Positions 14,957-21,983 of a DNA stretch of 29,117 bases are shown one piece after another. Numbering within the stretch: the first letter of the stretch is position 1; each line of letters starts with the position of its first letter. Both the position numbers and the translations under genes were made by a program. Origin of the DNA: SOKG01 sp964502665 (GTDB taxonomy: Bacteria; Chloroflexota; Dehalococcoidia; SZUA-161); assembly GCA_964502665.1 (NCBI GenBank), contig CAZCXP010000012.1:1-29117 (forward strand). Direction: 5' to 3'. The notes beneath the pieces were generated by a model. The model worked only from the letters and a program-made list of their open reading frames with translations, was not told where the DNA came from and did not search any database.

Positions 14957-16672
14957 CTACTTTGCCCTTCCTCTCAGGATGAAGGATTTGCCCCCGCTCT
15001 TAGTCACCAATTCCTTCTGGACATTTGCCTCCCTGCTGATGATTTCCAGAACCCTGGGCATGCAGAAGCCGCCCTGGCATCTTCCCATACCTGCTCTCGT
15101 CCTTCTCTTGACGGCATCGATGCTCCTTGCCGGAATACCTCCGTGTAACGCATCTATAATCTCGCCTTCGCTGGCGTGTTCGCAGCGGCAGACAATATGT
15201 CCGTATAGAGGGTTCATTCGGATGATTTCCTCTGTTTCCCTTTGGTCCAGTTCGGAGAAACGCTTGCTCCTTTTTCTCCTCGGTTCAAAGTCCGTATTCT
15301 CAGCGGGGTGCCATTCCTGTATCACAATGTCCTTCACCCTTTCGGCAACGGCTGGCGACGACGCAAGTCCCGGAGATTGAATGCCGGCAACGTGAATCAA
15401 CCCCCTCACCTTTTTGGAAGGCTCAATAATGAAATCCTCTTTGTATGTCGCCGCTCTGCATCCAGCGAAATGAGTGATGATCTTGCTCTTATCGGGTTTC
15501 TCATAGTGTGGCTTAAGTCGCTCAAGCACCGGTGCGAATCTATCAAACAACGTTTCAAGCCCTGAAAAAGTGGTTGAAACATCCTCCTTGTCACATACGT
15601 CCTCTGCCGTTGGCCCGAACTGAAGATTGCCATCGATCGTGGGGATGATGCCTCCACCTTTGGAGTATGGGCTTCTCTCTGCCCCCATGCTAAACGAAGC
15701 TAAGACTGTTCGCACCGGCTGGTAGGACTTATCGAAAATGATTGTTTCTCCCTTTCTGGGATGAATGGTGAAGAACCTGTCTCCAGCGAATTCGGCGATC
15801 CTATCGGCATATAGTCCCGCCGCGTTGATCAAAATCCGCGTTTTGACGGTTCCTCTTGTTGTATCTACTGCCTTTATGCTTCCTTCCTCGGTTTGGACTC
15901 CTATGACGCTCGTATCCAGAAAGAACCGCACTCCATTTGCCAGGGCATTCTCGGCGTAAGCAATCACGAGGTCAAATACAGAGACGATGCCTGTGTTCCA
16001 CACCAGCACACCCCTCCTCACATTGGGGGCAAGCCCTGGCTCGATCTCGTCCAGTTGCTCTCTGTTCAATTGCCACGGAGGCGGGTCTTTTTGTTTCGTG
16101 GCAGCCTCCACTACAAAGGGAAGCAACAATTCTTCGCCAGGATTCTCAGCCACGAGGAGTGTCCCTGTCCGTTTGAAATCAAAGTCAAGCTGGGCGGCAA
16201 CCTCGTCCCACATTGGGTTTCCCTTGTAGTTCATCTCCCATTTCAGCGTGCCATATTCGGTAACGAGAGCGGGATGTACCATGGCGTTGCTATGCGCTGT
16301 CTGGTCCATGCCAAGGTCGTCATGCCTTTCGACTAGTGCCGTGCTCAGGTTGAATCGTGAAAGCTCTCTGGCGATTGCTGCGCCGATTACTCCACCACCG
16401 ACAATGACAGCGTCGAAGTCTTTTCCGGTGAGTTCATCGGACACCTTTTTAGGTGGGACGAACGGTATCCTGCCCGGGTAATCGATTTCGTTCAGCACTC
16501 CCCTGACATGCTCAGACTTGGCGGCAATGTGCCCGGCATCCACAGCACTCTGATTAGAGGCGAACCGCCCGTCCAATCTTACAACGCTATCTTCAATTGA
16601 GACTGTCGCCTTTTCACCAGTCGCTTTTTCTATCTCACGTTGTATGGTCCGTGCAAGCTTAGCTTTGTTCAT
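14957..16672 (-). CDS. GlpA-like FAD-dependent dehydrogenase with N-terminal BON-like and C-terminal BFD [2Fe-2S] domains
   Basis: This 571-residue protein has three parts. Residues 1-63 look like a BON domain (V-x-L-x-G spacing, then a GVLNEI end). Residues 87-450 are a DAO/GlpA-type FAD fold starting at VIVGGGVIGAAIAREL. Residues 490-545 are a BFD-like [2Fe-2S] module with Cys495, Cys497 (CRC), Cys532 and Cys537 (CQGGFC). Anaerobic glycerol-3-phosphate dehydrogenase GlpA has the last two parts, and the BON-like head is unusual. The start at ATG 16672 overlaps the upstream gene by 14 bases and has GGAG ten bases away. A TTG 21 bases earlier lacks a ribosome site. It probably oxidises a polyol phosphate or 2-hydroxyacid. 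Confidence 0.87.
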   Translation of the reverse strand: MNKAKLARTIQREIEKATGEKATVSIEDSVVRLDGRFASNQSAVDAGHIAAKSEHVRGVLNEIDYPGRIPFVPPKKVSDELTGKDFDAVIVGGGVIGAAIARELSRFNLSTALVERHDDLGMDQTAHSNAMVHPALVTEYGTLKWEMNYKGNPMWDEVAAQLDFDFKRTGTLLVAENPGEELLLPFVVEAATKQKDPPPWQLNREQLDEIEPGLAPNVRRGVLVWNTGIVSVFDLVIAYAENALANGVRFFLDTSVIGVQTEEGSIKAVDTTRGTVKTRILINAAGLYADRIAEFAGDRFFTIHPRKGETIIFDKSYQPVRTVLASFSMGAERSPYSKGGGIIPTIDGNLQFGPTAEDVCDKEDVSTTFSGLETLFDRFAPVLERLKPHYEKPDKSKIITHFAGCRAATYKEDFIIEPSKKVRGLIHVAGIQSPGLASSPAVAERVKDIVIQEWHPAENTDFEPRRKRSKRFSELDQRETEEIIRMNPLYGHIVCRCEHASEGEIIDALHGGIPARSIDAVKRRTRAGMGRCQGGFCMPRVLEIISREANVQKELVTKSGGKSFILRGRAK

Positions 16673-17747
16673 TGACAATTTGCTCCGCAACAAGTTCAGC
16701 TATGTCTTTCATATCGACATCGGATAGGATAGATTTGCACGTAGGGCATGCTGAAACGTAAACATCGGCAGCGGTTTCCTTAAGCTCACTGATGCGCATT
16801 AAGCTCACCTTATCGGCGAGCCCGCAATCTCCAATTCTCGCTCCGGGCAGTCCCCCGCAGCAGTGTGTATCCTGCTGTGAGTAGACTGGCTCCCTTATCT
16901 CAAACCCCAGTACTCCAAGCACCTCCCTGGGAGCCGCGGTAATACCTATATCGTTTGCCAGGATACAAGGGTCGTGAAAAGTTGCCGTGGCATTTCGGCT
17001 CTTCACCTTTATCTTCCCTTCTTCAAGGAGATACTTGAGGAATTCTGTAGTGTGAATAAGTTCCACGTCCAGATCAACGCCCACCTCGCGGTACACCTCT
17101 GTCATCATTTTCAGACAAGTGGGGCAGTCCGCAATGACCTTCCGCAGTTTTCTTTTCTTAATCTCCTCTTTCATTCTCCTTGCTGCCTTCGCGAATCCTT
17201 CCATATCTCCGGCGTAGTAGAGGGGTGCGGCACAGCAGATATCGGCGCCACCGAATTGTTGAACCTGCTCCCTGCTCACCGTGATTATCCTATCCATTGC
17301 CTTCAGCATCTGCTGATCATTGTACGCAGAACAGGAAACGAAGTAGCCGAGGTCTCCCGTTCCCTTTTCAAGAAGCTGACGCTCACCATGAGGATTGCCG
17401 TACTTTATGAACGCTTCTACTCGCTTCCTTGTCTCATCTGGAAGTATGCCCTCTTTGAAAGCTTTGCTTCGCCCTCTCTGAATGAATTCCCTCAGGTCAT
17501 AATTGTCGTAGACACAATGTACCTTGCATGCTCCGCACATGGCACTCTGGAACATCACGTCAAAGAAGCCCTGTTCGTCTTCAATAAGTGCTTTCTCCTC
17601 GTATAGAATGAGACGTGCTATTTTCTGTGGGGTAATTGTCTCATTCCCCGTGGCAAGATACGTGGGGCAACTATACTTGCACATGTTGGCGCACATTGCG
17701 CAGTTCGTGATCTGTGCCAATAGTTTCTTATCTTTCATCTTCGACAA
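16659..17747 (-). CDS. CCG-domain iron-sulfur protein (GlpC/HdrB/GlcF-like)
   Basis: This 362-residue protein carries two N-terminal iron-sulfur motifs, CAMCANMCKYSC (16-27) and CGACKVHC (71-78), then two cysteine-rich CCG domains ending in ICCAAPLYY/DCPTC and HCCGGLPGA/ACPTC. This is the layout of GlpC, GlcF and LutA/HdrB-type electron-transfer subunits, which accept electrons from a flavin dehydrogenase. Both CCG domains look intact. The start could be TTG 17747, which has AGAGG at ideal spacing, or ATG 17738, overlapping the upstream gene by 11 bases. I chose the former on ribosome-site spacing. It likely links the upstream FAD oxidase-like protein and the downstream GlpA-like protein to a common acceptor. 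Confidence 0.88.
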   Translation of the reverse strand: MSKMKDKKLLAQITNCAMCANMCKYSCPTYLATGNETITPQKIARLILYEEKALIEDEQGFFDVMFQSAMCGACKVHCVYDNYDLREFIQRGRSKAFKEGILPDETRKRVEAFIKYGNPHGERQLLEKGTGDLGYFVSCSAYNDQQMLKAMDRIITVSREQVQQFGGADICCAAPLYYAGDMEGFAKAARRMKEEIKKRKLRKVIADCPTCLKMMTEVYREVGVDLDVELIHTTEFLKYLLEEGKIKVKSRNATATFHDPCILANDIGITAAPREVLGVLGFEIREPVYSQQDTHCCGGLPGARIGDCGLADKVSLMRISELKETAADVYVSACPTCKSILSDVDMKDIAELVAEQIVNEQS

Positions 17748-19161
17748 GTTTTCCTCTGTTCAGAATACCGTTCTTGTCCAATGCATATTTGATCCTCTGC
17801 AGCAATTCCACCCCACTAGCGCCCAGCTCTTGCTGCATGAACTGCTTTCTCCAGTATCCAATTCCATGGTGATGGCTGATAGAGCCGTTGTTTCTTGTGG
17901 TGGCTTGCATGGCAGCACTCCACGTATCCTGGTAGTAACGCAATGGGTCTTTGGGGAAACCAGCGAATGTCATGTACAGGCAAGCTCCCTGCGGATAGAA
18001 ATGCGAGAAATGCCCCGAAATCATTACCGCACCGTCCACTGCGTTCATTGAGGCGATCATATCCTCATAGAGATTTGCGGCATCTTTGAATAGAGAAACG
18101 ACCTCAATCGTGTCTACAACCGCTCCCTGTTGCATTACGACAGGCCCCAGACCTATGTCGAAACGTTTCTCGAGCCATATGTCCGCAGGATCCTCTCCCT
18201 TAGGCTCTCCTCCGTTTTCTTCGGCAATTCTTCTGATTACGCTGCTTTCAAGCGCGACGAAATCTGGCTCGCCCTCGGAGACGAAGATGACCGTTACTCT
18301 GTTTCCTATTTCCTTAAAATACCTTTCGCTTTCAGCTTCATCGAATATTCTTACCACCGCGGGCCTCGCATCGCCCCTCAGAATCCTGCGCACCACGTCC
18401 AACGCTACTGCAACAGAGCGGAAGACAAACGACTGTTTTGCCGTTCCTTTTGGCAGGGGATGCACTGATACCACTGCCCTGGTCACAATGCCCAGAGTTC
18501 CTTCACCGCCCAGGAATAGGTCTTTCAGCGAGGGTCCCACGGAGCGCCTTGGAACCGGTCTAATATCAAGAAGACTCCCATCGGGAAGCACGACCTCCAT
18601 TCCCAGAACCATGTCCTCGATTTTGCCATATTTCGTGGAGAACTGACCTGCAGCCCGTGTTGAGATCCATCCCCCAAGCGTGGAACAGTAGAGGGACTGG
18701 GGGATATTCCCCAGTGAATAGCCCCTGTGATTCAGCTCCCGCTCGAGATTTGCGCCGATAATTCCTGCCTCAAACCCAGCAACCAGCGACACTTCATCAA
18801 GGAAGATAAACCTGTTCATTCCCTGAAGGTTCAAGATAGCGCTCCCACCTGTGGGAATAGCGCCGCCGAGCACACCTGAACCACCACCAAATGGCGTGAT
18901 GTGAACCTTGTACTCATTGGCACATCTGAGGATGCCCTGTATTTCCTCACCATTCTTGGGAGAGATGACCGCACAGGGAAGCGATGGCAGATCGCCATAC
19001 TGGGAGAGGAACACACCGTACAACCAGTAGTCAAGGCTGTATGAAATGAGGTCGCATTCCCTCTCCGAGATATTCTCCTCTCCAACAATGTTTTTTACTT
19101 TTTCAATAAACTCGGGAGGCGCTCCCTCTTCTTGTGGTGACAGATAGGTTTTTATCTTCAT
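17728..19161 (-). CDS. Alkyl-DHAP synthase-like FAD-binding oxidase (VAO/FAD_binding_4 family)
   Basis: This 477-residue protein has a PCMH-type FAD domain: PFGGGSGVLGG at 90-100, STLGGWISTRAAG at 160-172 and an FLGGEGTLGIVT segment. The C-terminal cap contains a SHFYPQGACLYMTFA segment and SHHHGIGYWRKQF with three histidines at 430-432. The HHHGxG triplet and the GGWxSTRAxG segment are characteristic of alkyldihydroxyacetonephosphate synthase, whereas glycolate or D-lactate dehydrogenases usually show EHGIG. The eukaryotic enzyme makes the ether bond of ether lipids. Here the neighbours are redox enzymes, so it may act on an ether-linked or plain glycerol derivative or a hydroxyacid. It is the first gene of the operon. 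The start ATG 19161 is preceded by GAAGGA. Confidence 0.88.
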   Translation of the reverse strand: MKIKTYLSPQEEGAPPEFIEKVKNIVGEENISERECDLISYSLDYWLYGVFLSQYGDLPSLPCAVISPKNGEEIQGILRCANEYKVHITPFGGGSGVLGGAIPTGGSAILNLQGMNRFIFLDEVSLVAGFEAGIIGANLERELNHRGYSLGNIPQSLYCSTLGGWISTRAAGQFSTKYGKIEDMVLGMEVVLPDGSLLDIRPVPRRSVGPSLKDLFLGGEGTLGIVTRAVVSVHPLPKGTAKQSFVFRSVAVALDVVRRILRGDARPAVVRIFDEAESERYFKEIGNRVTVIFVSEGEPDFVALESSVIRRIAEENGGEPKGEDPADIWLEKRFDIGLGPVVMQQGAVVDTIEVVSLFKDAANLYEDMIASMNAVDGAVMISGHFSHFYPQGACLYMTFAGFPKDPLRYYQDTWSAAMQATTRNNGSISHHHGIGYWRKQFMQQELGASGVELLQRIKYALDKNGILNRGKLVEDER

Positions 19162-19195
19162 TGCTGTCCTTCGCTTTCCAGAATATGCGCTGTCA

Positions 19196-19231
19196 AACAG
19201 CCGAGGCTTCCCGCGAACAGCGGAGGCTTCC
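19196..19231. repeat. Two-copy 16-bp direct repeat, candidate operator
   Basis: AACAGCCGAGGCTTCC at 19196-19211 and AACAGCGGAGGCTTCC at 19216-19231 differ at one base and are spaced 20 bp start to start, about two helical turns. They lie 35-70 bp upstream of the start codon of the first gene of the minus-strand redox operon, so they are well placed for a regulator bound to one face of the helix. Confidence 0.5.
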
Positions 19232-19253
19232 TGCCCAGCAGTTCCCCGACGTT

Positions 19254-19282
19254 AGGCTAGCATCTTTCCGAAGTGTTATCAA
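19254..19282 (-). promoter_or_regulatory. Possible promoter of the minus-strand redox operon
   Basis: Read on the minus strand, TTGATA (19282-19277) is followed after 17 bases by TAGCCT (19259-19254). The -35 matches five of six consensus positions and the -10 only three of six. The direct repeat at 19196-19231 would then lie in the transcribed leader. This is a low-confidence assignment. Confidence 0.25.
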
Positions 19283-19311
19283 GCATCCGCCCCCGCGCTC
19301 ATGCCTTGCGA

Positions 19312-19339
19312 CCTTATGAGAGGGATTATTATCATAGGG
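19312..19339. promoter_or_regulatory. Inverted repeat in the divergent control region
   Basis: CCTTATGA at 19312-19319 pairs with TCATAGGG at 19332-19339 over eight bases, with one G-T pair and a 12-base spacer. It sits in the middle of the 326-base divergent region between the redox operon and the transporter operon and may be a dimeric regulator site. Confidence 0.3.
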
Positions 19340-19406
19340 TTCAGCGTCGGCTGCACAACCCGCTCATGATGTCACAAGCACGAAACAGTACCCAAATACA
19401 TCTCAT

Positions 19407-19435
19407 TTGCAACGCAGGGAGCCTTATGCCATAAT
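19407..19435 (+). promoter_or_regulatory. Sigma-70-like promoter for the ABC transporter operon
   Basis: TTGCAA at 19407-19412 and CATAAT at 19430-19435 are 17 bases apart. The -10 matches five of six consensus bases and the -35 four of six. The expected start near 19442 gives a leader of about 46 bases before the first transporter gene. Confidence 0.5.
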
Positions 19436-19447
19436 ACTTCCGGCATA
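19425..19447. promoter_or_regulatory. Inverted repeat overlapping the -10 and start of the transporter promoter
   Basis: TATGCC at 19425-19430 and GGCATA at 19442-19447 are perfect reverse complements with an 11-base spacer. They cover the -10 element and the predicted transcription start, a position typical for a repressor operator. Confidence 0.4.
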
Positions 19448-19487
19448 GGTTGAGAGATTGCGCCACTATTTTCTGCCTGGTGACAGG

Positions 19488-20264
19488 ATGGAAGAGCCTG
19501 CTCATATCCTCGAAATACGAGACGTAGTCAGGGACTTCGACGGGGTCAGAGCGGTCAACGGCTGCTCCTTTAGGGTGCGGCGGGGAACCATCACGGGGCT
19601 GATCGGTCCCAACGGCGCGGGGAAGACCACTCTGTTTAACCTGATCACTGGTTTCTTGCAGTGCACGAGTGGCCAGATCTTCTCCCAGGGGAAGCGGCTG
19701 GATGGGCTCCCTCCCCATAAGATCTTTCGCCAGGGGATCGTGCGCACCTTCCAGATACCCCGGGAACTGAGGCGGATGACCGTCCTGGAGAACCTGATGG
19801 TGGTGCCCAGTGGGCAAGCGGGGGAGAGCATTTGGAGCTCGTGGCTGCTTCCGTGGCGAGTCAAGCGTCAAGAGAGAGAGATCGAGGCACGGGCGGTGGA
19901 GGTCTTGCGCTTCGTGAACCTGCTGGACCTGAGGGACGAGTATGCGGGCAACCTCTCTTCGGGGCAGAAGAAGCTCCTGGAGCTGGCTAGAACGTTGATG
20001 GCCGAACCTCACTTGGTCTTGTTGGACGAACCTGGTGCCGGGGTGAACCCCACCCTGATGAACCAACTGGTTGAATACATCCGCAAGTCCTGTGAAGAAA
20101 AGAACCTCACCTTTCTGCTCATCGAGCACGACATGGACCTGGTGATGCGCCTGTGCAACCCTGTTATCGTCATGAGCAATGGCGAGATTATCGCCGAGGG
20201 CACGCCCGAGGAAGTGCAGAAGGATCAGCGCGTATTGCAGGCCTATCTAGGCGGTCCGAGCTGA
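19488..20264 (+). CDS. livG: Branched-chain amino-acid-type ABC transporter ATPase (LivG)
   Basis: This 258-residue ATPase has Walker A GPNGAGKT (40-47), signature LSSGQ (156-160), Walker B LVLLDEP (176-182) and the switch histidine His214 in IEHDMD. Length, PGAGVNP after Walker B and a QIPRELRRMTVLENLM Q-loop region are typical of LivG. ATG 19488 is chosen because it starts directly before the conserved HILEIRDVVRDF strand. An upstream TTG at 19458 would add ten residues that do not look conserved. The next gene starts on its stop codon (TGATG). Family transporters import amino acids, but also short-chain acids, amides, urea or aromatic compounds, so the ligand is open. Confidence 0.9.
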   Translation: MEEPAHILEIRDVVRDFDGVRAVNGCSFRVRRGTITGLIGPNGAGKTTLFNLITGFLQCTSGQIFSQGKRLDGLPPHKIFRQGIVRTFQIPRELRRMTVLENLMVVPSGQAGESIWSSWLLPWRVKRQEREIEARAVEVLRFVNLLDLRDEYAGNLSSGQKKLLELARTLMAEPHLVLLDEPGAGVNPTLMNQLVEYIRKSCEEKNLTFLLIEHDMDLVMRLCNPVIVMSNGEIIAEGTPEEVQKDQRVLQAYLGGPS

Positions 20265-20968
20265 TGGGCCTATTAGAGGTCTACGACGTCGTCTCTGGCT
20301 ACGGCGAGACAGAGATACTTCATGGGGTCTCTATCGCCGTGGATGAGGGGGAGATGGTCACCATTATCGGGCCCAACGGCTCGGGGAAGTCCACCCTGCT
20401 GAAGACCATCATTGGCTTGGTGCAGGCCAACAAAGGCCGGGTCATTTTCCAGGGGGAGGATATCACCCGCGTGGCGCCCGAGTCGATCGTGCGCAAGGGC
20501 ATCTGTTACGTTCCTCAGTCCAGCAACGTCTTTCCCTCCCTTACTATCCACGAGAACCTTGAGATGGGAGCCTTTGTGCGCACCGACGACTTTCGGCAGC
20601 GGATAGCGGAGATGTATGATCTTTTCCCGGACCTGGCAGAGAGACCCAGGGAGAGGGCGGGGAGATTGTCGGGTGGGCAGCGACAGATGCTGGCCCTGGC
20701 CCGAGCCCTGATGTTGGACCCTGTCCTGCTGCTCTTGGATGAGCCCTCAGCGGGGCTCGCTCCCAACCTGGTGACATTGGTGCTTGAGAAGATTCTCGGG
20801 ATTAACAAGACTGGTGTCGCTATTGTCTTGGTAGAGCAGAATGCCCATGAGGCACTGAGGCTCTCCAAACGGGGGTATATCCTGGCCATGGGACAGAACC
20901 AACTCGAGGATCGCGGCGAGAGCCTTCTGGAGAATCCAGAGGTCGCACGGCTCTACCTCGGAGGATAG
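20264..20968 (+). CDS. livF: Branched-chain amino-acid-type ABC transporter ATPase (LivF)
   Basis: This 234-residue ATPase has Walker A GPNGSGKS (36-43), VPQS Q-loop (83-86), signature LSGGQ (135-139), Walker B LLLLDEP (155-161) and EQNAHEAL in the H-loop region, where LivF proteins normally have Gln-Asn rather than the usual histidine. ATG 20264 shares a base with the livG stop. The longer in-frame reading that begins inside livG is not plausible. It works with livG as the heterodimeric ATPase of the importer. Confidence 0.92.
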   Translation: MGLLEVYDVVSGYGETEILHGVSIAVDEGEMVTIIGPNGSGKSTLLKTIIGLVQANKGRVIFQGEDITRVAPESIVRKGICYVPQSSNVFPSLTIHENLEMGAFVRTDDFRQRIAEMYDLFPDLAERPRERAGRLSGGQRQMLALARALMLDPVLLLLDEPSAGLAPNLVTLVLEKILGINKTGVAIVLVEQNAHEALRLSKRGYILAMGQNQLEDRGESLLENPEVARLYLGG

Positions 20969-20978
20969 GAATCTGGCA

Positions 20979-21983
20979 ATGCTCGAGCAGGTAGCCCGCC
21001 GATTGCCGCCGCGCTGGAGCACTGGCCGCACAGTGCTGGCAATCGTGCTGGTGGTGCTGGTTCTCGCTTTCCTCTCAATCATCAAGATGGAACTCGTGGT
21101 CAATGGCCTGTTCTTGGGGCTGATCATCGCCCTCGGCGCCATTGGCCTCTCAATGATATACGGTATCCTGAAGTTCGCTAACATCGCCCATGGCGACTAC
21201 ATGACCTGGGGCGCCTACATCGCGTTCTTCCTGCTGGGGACCCTCCTTCCCCGCAGCACCGGCTTCGGACCCTTTACGTTCGGCTATTCCCTGTTTATTG
21301 CGCTTCCTCTGACTATGCTGGCCTTGGTGGCCACGGCACTCATATTGGACAGATTAATATACAGGCGCTTGCGGCGCCGCGGCGTGAGCATGGTGCTGCT
21401 GGCCATGGTATCGCTTGGCGTGGCCATCGCGCTCCGTGGCCTTGTCCAGGTCATCTGGGGCGGGGGTACGGAGCAGTATCCCCGGCTGTCCAAGCCCTTC
21501 TACCAGCTTCCGCTGGAGGTCCGGATTCCACCGGACAGCATCTTTATAGGAGCGCTAGCGCTGATCCTGGTGGTGGCCCTCTACCTGTTCCTTACCCGCA
21601 CCAAGATGGGCAAGGCCATGCGGGCCACCTCGGACAATCTGGAGTTGGCCCGGGTCAGCGGCATCAATACTGAGCACGTTATCTGGTGGACCTGGGCCAT
21701 AGGTGCTGCACTGGCGGCCACAGCAGGGGTTTTGCTGGCGGTCTTTCAGGCTCAGCTTTTTCCCGTCATGGGTTGGAAGATCCTGATCCCGCTCTTCGCC
21801 GCGGTGATCCTGGGCGGCATCGGTAATCCCTATGGGGCGCTGGCAGGTGCCCTAATCATAGGGGTCACTGCCGAGGTCTCTACCCAGTGGCTCACCCCAA
21901 CCTATAAACCCGCCATCGCCTTCGGAATCATGATCGTTACGCTCCTTTTGCGGCCAAGGGGGCTTTTCGGGGTGAGAGAGTGA
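20979..21983 (+). CDS. livH: Branched-chain amino-acid-type ABC transporter permease (LivH)
   Basis: This 334-residue membrane protein has about eight hydrophobic segments. The family signature GLSMIYGILKFANIAHGDYM lies at 56-75, and TRTKMGKAMRATSDN near 206-220 is the coupling region contacting the ATPase. ATG 20979 has GGAGG about 15 bases upstream and AGG eight bases upstream. Residues 190-205 are nearly identical, at both protein and DNA level, to a segment of the following permease, which is unusual for these two distant paralogues (see findings). Confidence 0.92.
   Translation: MLEQVARRLPPRWSTGRTVLAIVLVVLVLAFLSIIKMELVVNGLFLGLIIALGAIGLSMIYGILKFANIAHGDYMTWGAYIAFFLLGTLLPRSTGFGPFTFGYSLFIALPLTMLALVATALILDRLIYRRLRRRGVSMVLLAMVSLGVAIALRGLVQVIWGGGTEQYPRLSKPFYQLPLEVRIPPDSIFIGALALILVVALYLFLTRTKMGKAMRATSDNLELARVSGINTEHVIWWTWAIGAALAATAGVLLAVFQAQLFPVMGWKILIPLFAAVILGGIGNPYGALAGALIIGVTAEVSTQWLTPTYKPAIAFGIMIVTLLLRPRGLFGVRE

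Noticed and set aside
19190..19196. Perfect TTGACA-like hexamer on the minus strand close to the AGPS-like start codon
   Set aside because: The -10 position would fall on the ribosome binding site and no -10 box is present there.
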